From a virus, in the IMG/VR virus record IMGVR_UViG_3300037069_002364, positions 1-64,000 of that record: DNA of 64,000 nt; one strand, 5' to 3'. The stretch's first letter is position 1. Each line of letters opens with the position of its first letter. This document shows positions 22,742 through 30,274 of the stretch, piece by piece. A model generated the notes under the pieces. That model did no database searches. It had not been told where the DNA came from and saw only the letters and a program-made list of their open reading frames with translations. The position numbers and the translations under genes are program-made.

Positions 22742-23142
22742 TGTGCCTCCCATTTCTCCAAAAACTCGCCAGCGGTCACCATGCTTGCCTCGCCGCCCTC
22801 ATCCAAGCGTCTTAAGTCCACCATGTCATCGAACTTGAGCGCCAAGCGATTGAGTGCCGGTGGCAGCGGCTCCATTGTCCCGTATTTCGCCGCAAGGCGG
22901 TGCTCGGCATAGTGTGGCTCCGAGTGATGGGTGTCGAACGCCTCCTTTGTGACGGAAGTCACGGTGCCCCCACCGGTCTGCGGCAGGACGAAGAAGTAAT
23001 AGTCGGGGTGCTGCTCGGTAAGGTATTCCGCGATGACGCACGCCGAGGGTTCCTGGCATTGCCCGACCACAGCGGTCGGCTTCATGCCCCGCACCCATGC
23101 GATGATCGGCTCAACACTTTCGGGAATAACGACTTCGCTCAT
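22738..23142 (-). CDS. Small paralogous protein A (134 aa)
   Basis: M-S-E-V-V-I-P-E-S-V-E-P-I-I-A-W-V; then S-A-C-V-I-A-E-Y-L-T-E-Q-H-P-D-Y-Y-F-F-V and P-P-A-L-N-R-L-A-L-K-F-D-D. The same skeleton recurs in 25235-25618 and, more weakly, in 29204-29452 and 23931-24266, so this is a family amplified within the accessory operon. Function unknown. Confidence 0.6.
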   Translation of the reverse strand: MSEVVIPESVEPIIAWVRGMKPTAVVGQCQEPSACVIAEYLTEQHPDYYFFVLPQTGGGTVTSVTKEAFDTHHSEPHYAEHRLAAKYGTMEPLPPALNRLALKFDDMVDLRRLDEGGEASMVTAGEFLEKWEAQ

Positions 23143-23375
23143 GACTCCCCCTCCTCGTCGTGGTGTTCAGCGTGGTGCTCGTCCATGTATTCCGCCACCA
23201 ATGGCGCAACGGCCTCGGTGACGCCGAGCATCTGCGTGAGACGGCGCAGGCCATCACCAATCGCGGAGGAGCGGTCGGAGAAATCGGGGTTTTCGTTGTC
23301 CTCGGCGTCCTGGTCACAACTGGCAATGCAGCAGGCGAGTTCGGCAATCGCCTCGTTACTGATGGTCGCGCTCAT
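23139..23375 (-). CDS. Hypothetical protein (78 aa)
   Basis: M-S-A-T-I-S-N-E-A-I-A-E-L-A-C-C-I-A-S-C, ending in an acidic His-rich tail (D-E-H-H-A-E-H-H-D-E-E). Start 23375 follows AAAGAGGAGGCGGC. No family recognised. Confidence 0.55.
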   Translation of the reverse strand: MSATISNEAIAELACCIASCDQDAEDNENPDFSDRSSAIGDGLRRLTQMLGVTEAVAPLVAEYMDEHHAEHHDEEGES

Positions 23376-23638
23376 GCCGCCTCCTCTTTGTGGTTGAATA
23401 GCCCGATTGCGATCATTTTCCACTGGTGGATACTCAGTTCGCAGAGCGCCGCCCGTAGAAGGTCGTAGTCAACCGGGCCGAGCGTGTCGTCGGGTGCAAT
23501 CTCGTGAAGCCGTCGCTGAACGACGGTGGAGAGATGGTCAAAGCCCGCGTTATAGCGGTCGTTCGCCTGCGGTGCCTCCGAGTGGCGCACGCCATAGCCA
23601 AACTCTCTCGTGATAAGTTCGTTGGTCTCGCTGTTCAC
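23372..23638 (-). CDS. Hypothetical protein (88 aa)
   Basis: GTG start with GGAGGCGGC before it; N-S-E-T-N-E-L-I-T-R-E-F-G-Y-G-V-R-H-S-E-A. Resembles small phage proteins with a dimerising helix. ATGA/GTGA overlaps on both sides. Confidence 0.55.
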   Translation of the reverse strand: MNSETNELITREFGYGVRHSEAPQANDRYNAGFDHLSTVVQRRLHEIAPDDTLGPVDYDLLRAALCELSIHQWKMIAIGLFNHKEEAA

Positions 23639-23934
23639 GCCGCCTCCTCTTTCTTGTCCGTGGCTTCCGCCTTGCCCAACGCGGCCACCTCTCGCAAGAT
23701 GACACGGCGACACTCCAACAACTGCTCTGCGATGGCGGGCAGGTCAACGTGATCGCCATTGAGAAGCAGGGCGAGGGGTCGTTGCAACTCCCGCGTGGCG
23801 TCGAGCGTGTTCATATGCGCGATATAGGCGTTCGCGTACTCCTTGTTCGGACAGGTCGCTACCGCTTTCCAGCCCTTCGGGGTTGGCGTCAATACGACCG
23901 TCGTTTCGTTGTCCGAGATCGTCTTGTAGATCAT
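23635..23934 (-). CDS. Hypothetical protein (99 aa)
   Basis: M-I-Y-K-T-I-S-D-N-E-T-T-V-V-L-T-P-T-P-K-G-W-K-A-V-A-T-C; basic/acidic helix at the C-terminus. No family recognised. Confidence 0.55.
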   Translation of the reverse strand: MIYKTISDNETTVVLTPTPKGWKAVATCPNKEYANAYIAHMNTLDATRELQRPLALLLNGDHVDLPAIAEQLLECRRVILREVAALGKAEATDKKEEAA

Positions 23935-24266
23935 GCATTCCTCCGAAACTGTGACGACGAGTAGCCAAGCATGCCGAGGCAGTACCGCAGGACGCCAATC
24001 GTGATACGGCTCTCGTAGCCGCCGTCAAGGACACGCACAACGTCCTCCGCCCACCGTGGCAGCGCGATGAGCGATATACCCGACATACTGGCAACGTCCC
24101 ACTTGCGAATCTTCACGCGCTCGCCCGTGACTTCCGCCGCGAAGGTGTGCAGGGGACAGGCGATGCTGCTGTTCGAGTAGCCAACGAAGTCGTGTTCCTC
24201 CTGCTTCTTTACCCACGTCAGGAACGGCCCCGCGTCGTCAGTGAATATCTCAGCGAGTGTTGTCAT
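23931..24266 (-). CDS. Small paralogous protein D (111 aa)
   Basis: M-T-T-L-A-E-I-F-T-D-D-A-G-P-F; contains S-S-I-A-C-P-L-H-T-F-A-A-E-V and a C-terminal R-Y-C-L-G-M-L-G-Y. Likely a distant member of the family in 22738-23142, but the similarity is weak. Confidence 0.5.
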   Translation of the reverse strand: MTTLAEIFTDDAGPFLTWVKKQEEHDFVGYSNSSIACPLHTFAAEVTGERVKIRKWDVASMSGISLIALPRWAEDVVRVLDGGYESRITIGVLRYCLGMLGYSSSQFRRNA

Positions 24267-24964
24267 GCCGCCTCCATATCGAGCAAATCGCTCTCTCGTA
24301 AATCCTCGCCCTCGTCCACATCTTCCGCGCGGCATCGTGCACGATACTCGCTCATCGTCAGTACTTCGACGCCATCACCCCATCGGCTTTTGCCCCACGC
24401 CATATGCTCAGTGCGGCGATCATTCGCATAGACGAGCGTGAGTGGCCTTTCGTCAGGCAAGGCTTCCTGTACCGCTTCGCGTAGGGAGTCAAGGCCGATA
24501 AATCCCCAACACGAATCGTCATAGGCGAAGTCGAGTCCGGTGAGCGCGTAGCCGTAACACTCGCCGTTGGCCCATCGCTCATATTCCGCAAGCGTGCTGC
24601 GGGCATCGCGTCTGCGACCTTCTTTGGTCGTGCTTCCCATATCGCTTGGGTCGTGCTCCCACACCAGCAGTCCACATATACGGTCGCTCGGGTCGTACTC
24701 CTGCACGTAGACACTGATCCCCTGTGAGCCACCGTCGAGATAGCCGCCCACCGTCCACGCGAGGCCATTGCGCAGTTTCCAGAAGAGGTCGAGGGTGTCC
24801 GGTATCCATCGGTATTCGCGCCAACTGCCACTGCGGTCGGTCATGCGCTCTTCGAGGTCGCGCCCGGTATACAGCGTCCACATGCCATCGCAACTGGTGA
24901 GGGGATTGTCACAATCCTGGTCGTAGTCAATCATCAACTCGACGGCGTGCGTAATCGCGGTCAT
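24263..24964 (-). CDS. Hypothetical phage protein (233 aa)
   Basis: Trp/Gly/Asp-rich soluble protein with L-D-L-F-W-K-L-R-N-G-L-A-W-T-V-G-G-Y, I-C-G-L-L-V-W-E-H-D-P and W-A-N-G-E-C-Y-G-Y-A-L. The last two motifs recur in a widespread but unnamed phage protein family whose members contain a similar V-G-V-L-x-W and W-x-N-G-x-C-Y-G-Y-x-V pattern. Function unknown. Confidence 0.65.
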   Translation of the reverse strand: MTAITHAVELMIDYDQDCDNPLTSCDGMWTLYTGRDLEERMTDRSGSWREYRWIPDTLDLFWKLRNGLAWTVGGYLDGGSQGISVYVQEYDPSDRICGLLVWEHDPSDMGSTTKEGRRRDARSTLAEYERWANGECYGYALTGLDFAYDDSCWGFIGLDSLREAVQEALPDERPLTLVYANDRRTEHMAWGKSRWGDGVEVLTMSEYRARCRAEDVDEGEDLRESDLLDMEAA

Positions 24965-25251
24965 GCTGCCCTCCGTTTTGCCGTATGCTCGTACTGGTAG
25001 TCAGGGCCAAAGAGCGCCTTGCCGCACTGCTCGTCGGCGTTCTCCCACGCACCGACAATCGCATCCTCGAACGAGGCGAAGCGCCCAACGAGCGCGCCAT
25101 CCAGTGTCACGGTGTAGCCGCGTTTGACCTTGCTGATCGTGTGCGGGCAGGTGAGATGCGGAAAGATATTCGCCATGTTCAGCGACCAATGTGTAGGCGA
25201 ACCGTGAACAAACCAACTCGCCCTGCGCGTCACCTCAAGTGCGGTTGGCAT
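24961..25251 (-). CDS. Hypothetical protein (96 aa)
   Basis: M-P-T-A-L-E-V-T-R-R-A-S-W-F; AAGGAG before ATG 25251. The middle K-V-K-R-G-Y-T-V-T-L-D-G-A-L-V-G-R-F-A-S-F-E-D-A looks like the small alpha/beta insert seen in other accessory proteins here. Confidence 0.5.
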   Translation of the reverse strand: MPTALEVTRRASWFVHGSPTHWSLNMANIFPHLTCPHTISKVKRGYTVTLDGALVGRFASFEDAIVGAWENADEQCGKALFGPDYQYEHTAKRRAA

Positions 25252-25618
25252 GGCGTCGCTCCTTGAATGCACGGATGAAGGTGACGCAATCCTCGGCGCG
25301 AATCAGACGCAGTTCGGATGAGCCAACGTCGTCGTCATCGTCATTGTTGTCCTCGTCGCGTCCGAGGAGATGGTCGAAATCTACCGCAAGGGCGTTGAGG
25401 TCGTCGGGTAGCGCGATGGAGTCAGCCCCGCTCATCACATCGACCATTCCCCACACACCTGATGGGTCAGGGCTGACAATGAATATAACATCGGGATAGC
25501 GATCCCGAAGCGGCATGGCGATCAGGCAAGCGGTGTCGTCACAGGTCGTGGCAAATGCATCGGGATGCTCGACGTAGAATCGTTCCAACTCGTCAATGCT
25601 CGGCAGTTCAATGCTCAC
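25235..25618 (-). CDS. Small paralogous protein B (127 aa)
   Basis: Matches 22738-23142 over most of its length: D-D-T-A-C-L-I-A-M-P-L-R-D-R-Y-P-D-V-I-F-I-V, then L-P-D-D-L-N-A-L-A-V-D-F-D-H-L and a C-terminal A-E-D-C-V-T-F. An acidic Asn/Asp insert separates the two halves. Function unknown. Confidence 0.6.
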   Translation of the reverse strand: MSIELPSIDELERFYVEHPDAFATTCDDTACLIAMPLRDRYPDVIFIVSPDPSGVWGMVDVMSGADSIALPDDLNALAVDFDHLLGRDEDNNDDDDDVGSSELRLIRAEDCVTFIRAFKERRHANRT

Positions 25619-25851
25619 TCGTACACCTCCTGCACATCCTCGGGTGGCGCGACCTTCGTCAGTAGATCGGGGTCAATGAGCGCAAAGGGCAGCGCGATAG
25701 CCTGTCCGTTCTCCTGCGGTTCCAGTACCACCAGCGCGGTCGCCCATGCGCCGGTCGCGAGCACCTGGCACTCGATCATGCCGAGCCGCCCTTCCGCGCC
25801 TGCCGTGCAGACCTCCTTGAAAAACTCCTTGTGCGCATCGGGAATCGTCAT
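25615..25851 (-). CDS. Hypothetical protein (78 aa)
   Basis: M-T-I-P-D-A-H-K-E-F-F-K-E-V-C-T-A-G-A-E-G-R-L-G-M; later V-V-L-E-P-Q-E-N-G-Q-A-I-A-L-P. Start 25851 directly follows the neighbour's stop. No family recognised. Confidence 0.5.
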   Translation of the reverse strand: MTIPDAHKEFFKEVCTAGAEGRLGMIECQVLATGAWATALVVLEPQENGQAIALPFALIDPDLLTKVAPPEDVQEVYE

Positions 25852-25852
25852 G

Positions 25853-26092
25853 TCACTCGCCCTCCTGAAACTCACGAAACGAATCGAGGGAGACAAAGCC
25901 GACTTCGCCGCGTGAGTAGCCTGCCCCGGCATCGAGAAAGCAGACTTCGACGCATTCCTGCACCGTATCCCCGTCGTCCGTGACTTCTGTCTCGCTGCTC
26001 ACGACGCTACATTCGAGATCGTGTTCACTGGGGTATGCGTCAAGGGACGCAAAGTGCAGGATCATTCCACGTTCCAGTTCATCGGTTGTCAT
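25853..26092 (-). CDS. Hypothetical acidic protein (79 aa)
   Basis: M-T-T-D-E-L-E-R-G-M-I-L-H-F-A-S; strongly acidic, two beta-like stretches. Probably the first gene after the operator at 26112-26127. Confidence 0.55.
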   Translation of the reverse strand: MTTDELERGMILHFASLDAYPSEHDLECSVVSSETEVTDDGDTVQECVEVCFLDAGAGYSRGEVGFVSLDSFREFQEGE

Positions 26093-26111
26093 ACCGCCCC
26101 CTTTGTCGTAC

Positions 26112-26133
26112 GTTCTTTCATAAGTACATTATC
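26112..26133 (-). promoter_or_regulatory. Dyad operator site 9 with leftward -10 box
   Basis: GTTCTT-TCAT-AAGTAC at 26112-26127. Directly upstream on the minus strand lies GATAAT (26133-26128), a strong -10, so transcription would start inside the dyad. This gives the same geometry as site 4: promoter, then operator over the start point. Confidence 0.65.
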
Positions 26134-26224
26134 AGGCGCAGGAATCGCATGCAAGCGTCAGCGCGCAGGCAATGAGAAAGAGCGAGAGGAGCACGCCGAC
26201 CAGAATCGCAGCGAGGTTATGCAT
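26132..26224 (-). CDS. Tiny membrane protein (30 aa)
   Basis: M-H-N-L-A-A-I-L-V-G-V-L-L-S-L-F-L-I-A-C then a Cys-rich end. One hydrophobic helix; L-I-A-C could be a crude lipobox. It overlaps the next gene by 8 bases and its stop codon lies in the -10 box of the next operon. Confidence 0.5.
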   Translation of the reverse strand: MHNLAAILVGVLLSLFLIACALTLACDSCA

Positions 26225-26372
26225 CGTCTTCTCCGTCGCTATTGGCTCCGCACTTCGGGCAGTAGTCATCAGGAGTTTCGTTGTAGAGTTTTCCGCAGCG
26301 CGGACACTCGTACTCGTATTCGATGTGGCCGTAGTCTTCGCTGTCGTCGTAATACTCGTCGCCGCTATACAT
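26217..26372 (-). CDS. Zinc-ribbon micro-protein (51 aa)
   Basis: Acidic Tyr-rich N-terminus, then C-P-R-C-G-K-L-Y and C-P-K-C-G: a rubredoxin-like zinc ribbon with 11 residues between the knuckles. One of several zinc-knuckle proteins in this cluster. Confidence 0.6.
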   Translation of the reverse strand: MYSGDEYYDDSEDYGHIEYEYECPRCGKLYNETPDDYCPKCGANSDGEDDA

Positions 26373-26598
26373 CGGTAGCCTCTTTCGTCAGCGATTGGAA
26401 GTATTCAGGGCCATCGCTCCATCCCCAATAGGTCGCGAGTGCGAGCATTTCCTCGCGCACATCATCGTCCAGATTCTCGAAGCCGAGGACGCCGACAGAT
26501 TCGCAGATTTCGCCTGTCCCCTCGTGCTCCGCGCCACGGACCGCACGGGAGAGTGAGAACATCAGGGCTTGCATGAGCATGTTTTCGCGCTCAGTCAT
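26365..26598 (-). CDS. Hypothetical protein (77 aa)
   Basis: M-T-E-R-E-N-M-L-M-Q-A-L-M-F-S-L; helical, then T-Y-W-G-W-S-D-G-P-E-Y-F. Overlaps neighbours by a few bases on each side. Confidence 0.55.
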   Translation of the reverse strand: MTERENMLMQALMFSLSRAVRGAEHEGTGEICESVGVLGFENLDDDVREEMLALATYWGWSDGPEYFQSLTKEATDV

Positions 26599-26755
26599 CG
26601 TCGCCCTCCTCGGTCATCGTCGCGGTGAGCCATGCGGGATACTCGGAACCGGCGAGGCGATCAGCGACGATTTCGGCGCAGAGTTCGTTGATGCGACTTT
26701 CCAGTTCCGGCCCGTCCGCATCGGCCTCGATGACCAGCGTGATTTGTACTGTCAT
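26591..26755 (-). CDS. Hypothetical protein (54 aa)
   Basis: M-T-V-Q-I-T-L-V-I-E-A-D-A-D-G-P-E-L; short beta-helix-beta unit with a polar acidic end. ATG overlaps the previous stop by one base (TAATG). Too short to assign. Confidence 0.5.
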   Translation of the reverse strand: MTVQITLVIEADADGPELESRINELCAEIVADRLAGSEYPAWLTATMTEEGDDD

Positions 26756-27060
26756 TACTCGTCCTCCTCCTCGTCCTCGCCCGCTTCGTCTCCGGGTTCG
26801 ATGGCGAGTGATTCATAGGTATCACCCGTTTGCTCGTCCACGAGCGAATCCATCTCGACCTCGGCGCTCTCGACGGTGGTGCCGGGAGGCATGCGATGGC
26901 CGATGTCACCGTGGAAAAACTCACCGACCTCCGCTGCGTGGCATTCCTGCTCGGCTTGACGCTTGGCGTCTGCAAGCGACTCCGCCTCGATCTGAAAGGT
27001 CTTGCTCCACGGGATCGTGACGGTGTACTCGATGTCGTAGTGAAACGTGTACTCTTTCAT
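26755..27060 (-). CDS. Hypothetical acidic protein (101 aa)
   Basis: M-K-E-Y-T-F-H-Y-D-I-E-Y-T-V-T-I-P; then A-K-R-Q-A-E-Q-E-C-H, and an acidic C-terminus. Resembles small phage proteins with a DUF-like beta/helix fold, but none confirmed. Confidence 0.55.
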   Translation of the reverse strand: MKEYTFHYDIEYTVTIPWSKTFQIEAESLADAKRQAEQECHAAEVGEFFHGDIGHRMPPGTTVESAEVEMDSLVDEQTGDTYESLAIEPGDEAGEDEEEDE

Positions 27061-27635
27061 ATGGCGCTCTCCTCGCGTTGTGGGCCAATCGGCGCATCGT
27101 TCCGCACGGCAGCAATAAGATCGTCGGAGGAGAGCCACTGGCAGGCGGTGATAGGAACGCGCATGTCGCCGTGTCGGGTCGCAAAGCAGAGTGTCTTGCG
27201 ATTGACTTTGGTCACAATCACGTAGCCGCCCCCCAGTGGGGAGTAGATACGATCACCGACACGCACACACGTCGTCGCCGCGAAGCGGTTACTCCGGCCC
27301 GCGATGGAGAGTCGCTGTGAGTAATCGGCTTCCTCGCGGTCGCGCTGGTAGTGGAAGATGGCGGTTTTCGTCTCACTCGTCACGCCCTCGTCGGTCAGGG
27401 CGAAGTCGCCACGCTCGAAGGCTTCCACGATGAGTCGGAGCCACGTCCGCTTGATGGCGAAAGAGGCAGACCACTCCTGTCGCCGCGTAGCGTCGTATCG
27501 CGCTTGCGCCTGCTTGCCCAAAGTGCTGTACTGCCACGGGCTAATCTCTGCGATATAGGGCTGGTGGACACCCATCATCGCCTGATACTCGCTCGCGGTC
27601 TGTTGCCACACGGGGCGCGTGATCGTCGTGGTCAT
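27057..27635 (-). CDS. Hypothetical protein (192 aa)
   Basis: M-T-T-T-I-T-R-P-V-W-Q-Q-T; helical middle (F-A-I-K-R-T-W-L-R-L-I-V-E-A-F), then V-R-V-G-D-R-I-Y-S-P-L-G-G-G-Y-V-I-V-T-K-V, an SH3-like beta stretch. The start at 27635 is used because an upstream open extension to 28079 is antisense-free noise with no ribosome site. Confidence 0.6.
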   Translation of the reverse strand: MTTTITRPVWQQTASEYQAMMGVHQPYIAEISPWQYSTLGKQAQARYDATRRQEWSASFAIKRTWLRLIVEAFERGDFALTDEGVTSETKTAIFHYQRDREEADYSQRLSIAGRSNRFAATTCVRVGDRIYSPLGGGYVIVTKVNRKTLCFATRHGDMRVPITACQWLSSDDLIAAVRNDAPIGPQREESAI

Positions 27636-27988
27636 CGTTCCCCCATCTCTTCGGCGCGGGCCAGAATGCCACGGTGCGCCCGGATCGCCTCGATTGCGAA
27701 GCGTACGTGGTCGTGCATCTCGCGCTTGCTGTACGATTGCAGGCCGTAGGGTCGGTGGACTTTGAGGATGCGCGCACCGACCGGCGCGAAATCCTGCTCC
27801 TTGGTCGTGTACCGATAGATGCCGAAGTAGTAGCGCCCGTTGCGCACGGCGTGACTTTCGAGTGTCAGATCGCCCGGTCGTGGCGTCAGTTTGTGCGCCT
27901 GCCCTTCGGGGATATACGCGACGCCCAGTGTGTCCGCGAGGTATTCCATCGCGTTGTGCAGGGCGAGATTCGTCACGCGCTCGCTCAT
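27632..27988 (-). CDS. Hypothetical protein (118 aa)
   Basis: M-S-E-R-V-T-N-L-A-L-H-N-A-M-E-Y-L-A; then Y-F-G-I-Y-R-Y-T. No family recognised. Confidence 0.6.
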   Translation of the reverse strand: MSERVTNLALHNAMEYLADTLGVAYIPEGQAHKLTPRPGDLTLESHAVRNGRYYFGIYRYTTKEQDFAPVGARILKVHRPYGLQSYSKREMHDHVRFAIEAIRAHRGILARAEEMGER

Positions 27989-28239
27989 TGGTCTTCTCCT
28001 CCTGTTTCGCCTGCATAGAGGAAGATGCAGGGCCGGTGGATAATGTCGCCGCGCTGATTCGGGAAGGCGCGGAAGCCACTGCGATACGTTGTCACGGGCC
28101 GCGTCGTGCCGTCCTCCAACTCGACATAGACCTCGACACGATGCGGCATCGCATGGGTGCCACCATTCGGATAGCGGAAGCCGTGCGCGACCTCCTCAAT
28201 CGCATTCATCACCTGTCGCCCGTTGTATGGCTCGATCAT
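27985..28239 (-). CDS. Hypothetical protein (84 aa)
   Basis: M-I-E-P-Y-N-G-R-Q-V-M-N-A-I-E-E-V; V-E-V-Y-V-E-L-E-D-G-T-T-R-P-V-T. Overlaps both neighbours. No family recognised. Confidence 0.55.
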   Translation of the reverse strand: MIEPYNGRQVMNAIEEVAHGFRYPNGGTHAMPHRVEVYVELEDGTTRPVTTYRSGFRAFPNQRGDIIHRPCIFLYAGETGGEDQ

Positions 28240-28439
28240 CAGTCCCGTCCCTTCCGGTTGAGGCGGGCGGTGTATCGCCGCTCGATCTGCGTGATGCGCA
28301 TCCGCTCCGCCTTGTTGCCATCGCGCCAGAGTGGGCCGAGGGCGTCCAAGTCCTGCCAGTGTTTGTATTGCGCATCAGGCGCATGCTGGCGCAGGTGGTT
28401 ACGTGTATGCAACCAGCGGCGTAGAAGGTCCGTCGTCAT
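28239..28439 (-). CDS. Hypothetical basic protein (66 aa)
   Basis: M-T-T-D-L-L-R-R-W-L-H-T-R-N-H-L; very basic, helical. Overlaps by one base at each end (TGATG pattern). Confidence 0.5.
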   Translation of the reverse strand: MTTDLLRRWLHTRNHLRQHAPDAQYKHWQDLDALGPLWRDGNKAERMRITQIERRYTARLNRKGRD

Positions 28440-28636
28440 CAGTCGCCTCCCTCATAGTCATCGCTGATAAACTCCACCGCGTCATAGAGTGATTCCGCCT
28501 TGTAGCGGCACGCGCCACCAACAAGGACGGCGAATCGCCCGCTGTACAGTTCGCGCACGCGGTACTCGACGCCGCGATACACTGTGCCAAGCACACGGCT
28601 CGATAGCCGCGTGAAGTGCAAGCCAGAGAGTGTCAT
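28439..28636 (-). CDS. Hypothetical protein (65 aa)
   Basis: V-L-G-T-V-Y-R-G-V-E-Y-R-V-R-E-L-Y-S-G-R-F-A-V-L-V: strands of a small beta sheet, then a helix ending in D-Y-E-G-G-D. No family recognised. Confidence 0.55.
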   Translation of the reverse strand: MTLSGLHFTRLSSRVLGTVYRGVEYRVRELYSGRFAVLVGGACRYKAESLYDAVEFISDDYEGGD

Positions 28637-28648
28637 GGGATTGTCCTT

Positions 28649-29035
28649 TCAGAGATAGAGCGTGGGGTCTTCGTCACTGTTCATCAGCGAGGAGAGCGCG
28701 TGGCCGTACCCCTCGTCGCTCAGGGTCGGCTTACCCGTACCCTTGCACGTTTCGCAGGGCCAGCGTTCCTTGCCCGTGCCCGCACAGGCGATGCATTCCG
28801 TCGCCTCGGAATAGTGGGGGCGGATGTACTTCATCCAGTACCCCTTGCCGCGGCACGACTCGCATTCCCGATGGCCGGTGCCGCGACACTGCGGGCATTT
28901 CGTTCCCATCCCGCAGCACTCGCAGCCCTGCCCGCTGAGAAATGCGATGCGCTCGGCCTCGTCCATCTCGTGATAGACAAAATAGACATCGGCGGGTTCG
29001 CCACATTTTCTGCAACAGATGTCAGCCAATGCCAC
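28649..29035 (-). CDS. DnaJ-like zinc-finger protein (128 aa)
   Basis: Four C-x2-C-x-G-x-G knuckles: C-P-Q-C-R-G-T-G, C-E-S-C-R-G-K-G, C-I-A-C-A-G-T-G and C-E-T-C-K-G-T-G, the layout of the DnaJ central zinc domain, plus an N-terminal C-C-R-K-C and C-E-C-C. There is no J domain, so it is a stand-alone zinc-knuckle protein, probably a chaperone-like or protein-binding factor. Confidence 0.75.
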   Translation of the reverse strand: MALADICCRKCGEPADVYFVYHEMDEAERIAFLSGQGCECCGMGTKCPQCRGTGHRECESCRGKGYWMKYIRPHYSEATECIACAGTGKERWPCETCKGTGKPTLSDEGYGHALSSLMNSDEDPTLYL

Positions 29036-29207
29036 GCTCCTTCTCGTATGCCATCAGGTCGCAATAGCATTGGAGGTAGTAGATGGCGCGGGCGATGAGG
29101 CCGCGATCCGCGCCAAAGATTTCGAGGCCGTTGATGCACTCCTCCACTTCTCGAATCTCCGCGTCGTCATCAAACTCCTGCTCATCCACCACGGGTAGGT
29201 CGCTCAC
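29022..29207 (-). CDS. Hypothetical acidic protein (61 aa)
   Basis: GTG start at 29207; S-D-L-P-V-V-D-E-Q-E-F-D-D-D-A-E, then I-Y-Y-L-Q-C-Y-C-D-L. Overlaps the zinc-finger gene by 14 bases. Confidence 0.5.
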   Translation of the reverse strand: MSDLPVVDEQEFDDDAEIREVEECINGLEIFGADRGLIARAIYYLQCYCDLMAYEKERGIG

Positions 29208-29452
29208 GCTGGCACCCCTTCCGCGCACGGCATCGCCGCAATGTAGTTCGCGTGTATGTACGCTATCGGCCCCAGATCGATCATGCGCTCCCCGACACGC
29301 ACCTCAAAGTCGAGGTCGGGTCGTTGCGCCTGCATGTGCATGCCGATCAGACAATCGGACGGCGAGCCGCAGACACCGACAATCGCATTGTCCGGTAGAC
29401 GCGATACGCGCTCGAATATCTCCTGCACAGTCGGGATCGTTGGCTCGTTCAC
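29204..29452 (-). CDS. Small paralogous protein C (82 aa)
   Basis: GTG start; N-E-P-T-I-P-T-V-Q-E-I-F-E-R-V, then S-D-C-L-I-G-M-H-M-Q-A-Q-R-P-D-L-D-F-E-V, the core of the family seen in 22738-23142 and 25235-25618, but truncated after it. Function unknown. Confidence 0.55.
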   Translation of the reverse strand: MNEPTIPTVQEIFERVSRLPDNAIVGVCGSPSDCLIGMHMQAQRPDLDFEVRVGERMIDLGPIAYIHANYIAAMPCAEGVPA

Positions 29453-29553
29453 TTCGCCTCCTCCTTCGCTTTCTTCGCCTTCACCTGTAGTGCCCGCAGT
29501 TCCGCATCCACTTTGCGCAGATACGGCCAGACGGGTGTGCCGCCCTTCTTCAT
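29449..29553 (-). CDS. Tiny basic protein (34 aa)
   Basis: M-K-K-G-G-T-P-V-W-P-Y-L-R-K-V-D-A-E-L, Lys/Ala-rich end. GGAGG is 7 bases before the ATG and the stop overlaps the next start (GTGA). Probably real but unassignable. Confidence 0.5.
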   Translation of the reverse strand: MKKGGTPVWPYLRKVDAELRALQVKAKKAKEEAK

Positions 29554-29591
29554 CACGATGCCTCCATTTCTGCGTGAGCGCCCCGGAGAGC

Positions 29592-29607
29592 GTTCTTACA
29601 CAAGAAC
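29592..29607. promoter_or_regulatory. Dyad operator site 10 (GTTCTT-ACAC-AAGAAC), overlapping a stop codon
   Basis: Perfect dyad that contains the TAA stop (29596-29598) of the upstream gene 29596-29910. The overlap means the site was kept together with the coding end, which suggests selection on the site. Confidence 0.65.
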
Positions 29608-29910
29608 AGCACTCCGCACGCCTTTTGCGTAGCAACGCGCCTCGTGCGCGACCACAGCGCGTACCGCGTCCTCGATAGAGTCGAACCAGCCCCAGAAGCC
29701 ACGCTCGGTGTCGTACGTGTTGTCGCCGCAGCAGACCTGCCCGTTATCGAGGAAGAGTTCAAAATCGTAGAAGCGATCAGGATTCCAGAGGCTTTTGGTG
29801 TAGAAGCGCACGGGTCGGCCCATGCTCGTCGGCACGGTATGGGGAATGCGCTGCATGCGAAAGCCGTCAACGACCGTCCATCCGGCATTGTTTTCCACCA
29901 GTTCGTACAT
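29596..29910 (-). CDS. Hypothetical protein (104 aa)
   Basis: M-Y-E-L-V-E-N-N-A-G-W-T-V-V-D-G-F; aromatic-rich (F-W-G-W-F-D-S-I-E-D-A-V-R-A-V). No family recognised. Confidence 0.6.
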   Translation of the reverse strand: MYELVENNAGWTVVDGFRMQRIPHTVPTSMGRPVRFYTKSLWNPDRFYDFELFLDNGQVCCGDNTYDTERGFWGWFDSIEDAVRAVVAHEARCYAKGVRSAVLV

Positions 29911-30098
29911 TACGACACCTCCCGCGCCAGCATCGCCGCCAGTTCGTCGTCGGTGTGGATTTCAGCCAACACCGCGATCTCTGGATGGGCACACTCCATC
30001 TCGCGCATCGCCGCATCGAGCGCAAAGGCGAGTTCGGGTTGCTCGTTACGCATGTAGGACAAGGCCAGTTCACAATAGGCACGTTCCTCGCTTGTCAT
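29910..30098 (-). CDS. Hypothetical protein (62 aa)
   Basis: M-T-S-E-E-R-A-Y-C-E-L-A-L-S-Y; helical, ends D-D-E-L-A-A-M-L-A-R. Overlaps its neighbours by 1-4 bases. Confidence 0.55.
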   Translation of the reverse strand: MTSEERAYCELALSYMRNEQPELAFALDAAMREMECAHPEIAVLAEIHTDDELAAMLAREVS

Positions 30099-30274
30099 GA
30101 CACCTCCCGCCCATCCACGGACTGCTCATGCGTGGGATGGGTGTACTTCGCCATATGCTCGCGGTATTTCTCCCACTCGTACTGTGAGTAGACGGTGCCG
30201 GGTTGCTCAGGCGCGGCAGTGCGCCGCTCGTCCTGCTCGATGAGAATGGCGAGGTCGTCCCAGAGTTTACTCAT
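30095..30274 (-). CDS. Hypothetical protein (59 aa)
   Basis: M-S-K-L-W-D-D-L-A-I-L-I-E-Q-D-E-R-R-T; helical N-terminus, polar end. ATG overlaps the upstream stop. Confidence 0.5.
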   Translation of the reverse strand: MSKLWDDLAILIEQDERRTAAPEQPGTVYSQYEWEKYREHMAKYTHPTHEQSVDGREVS

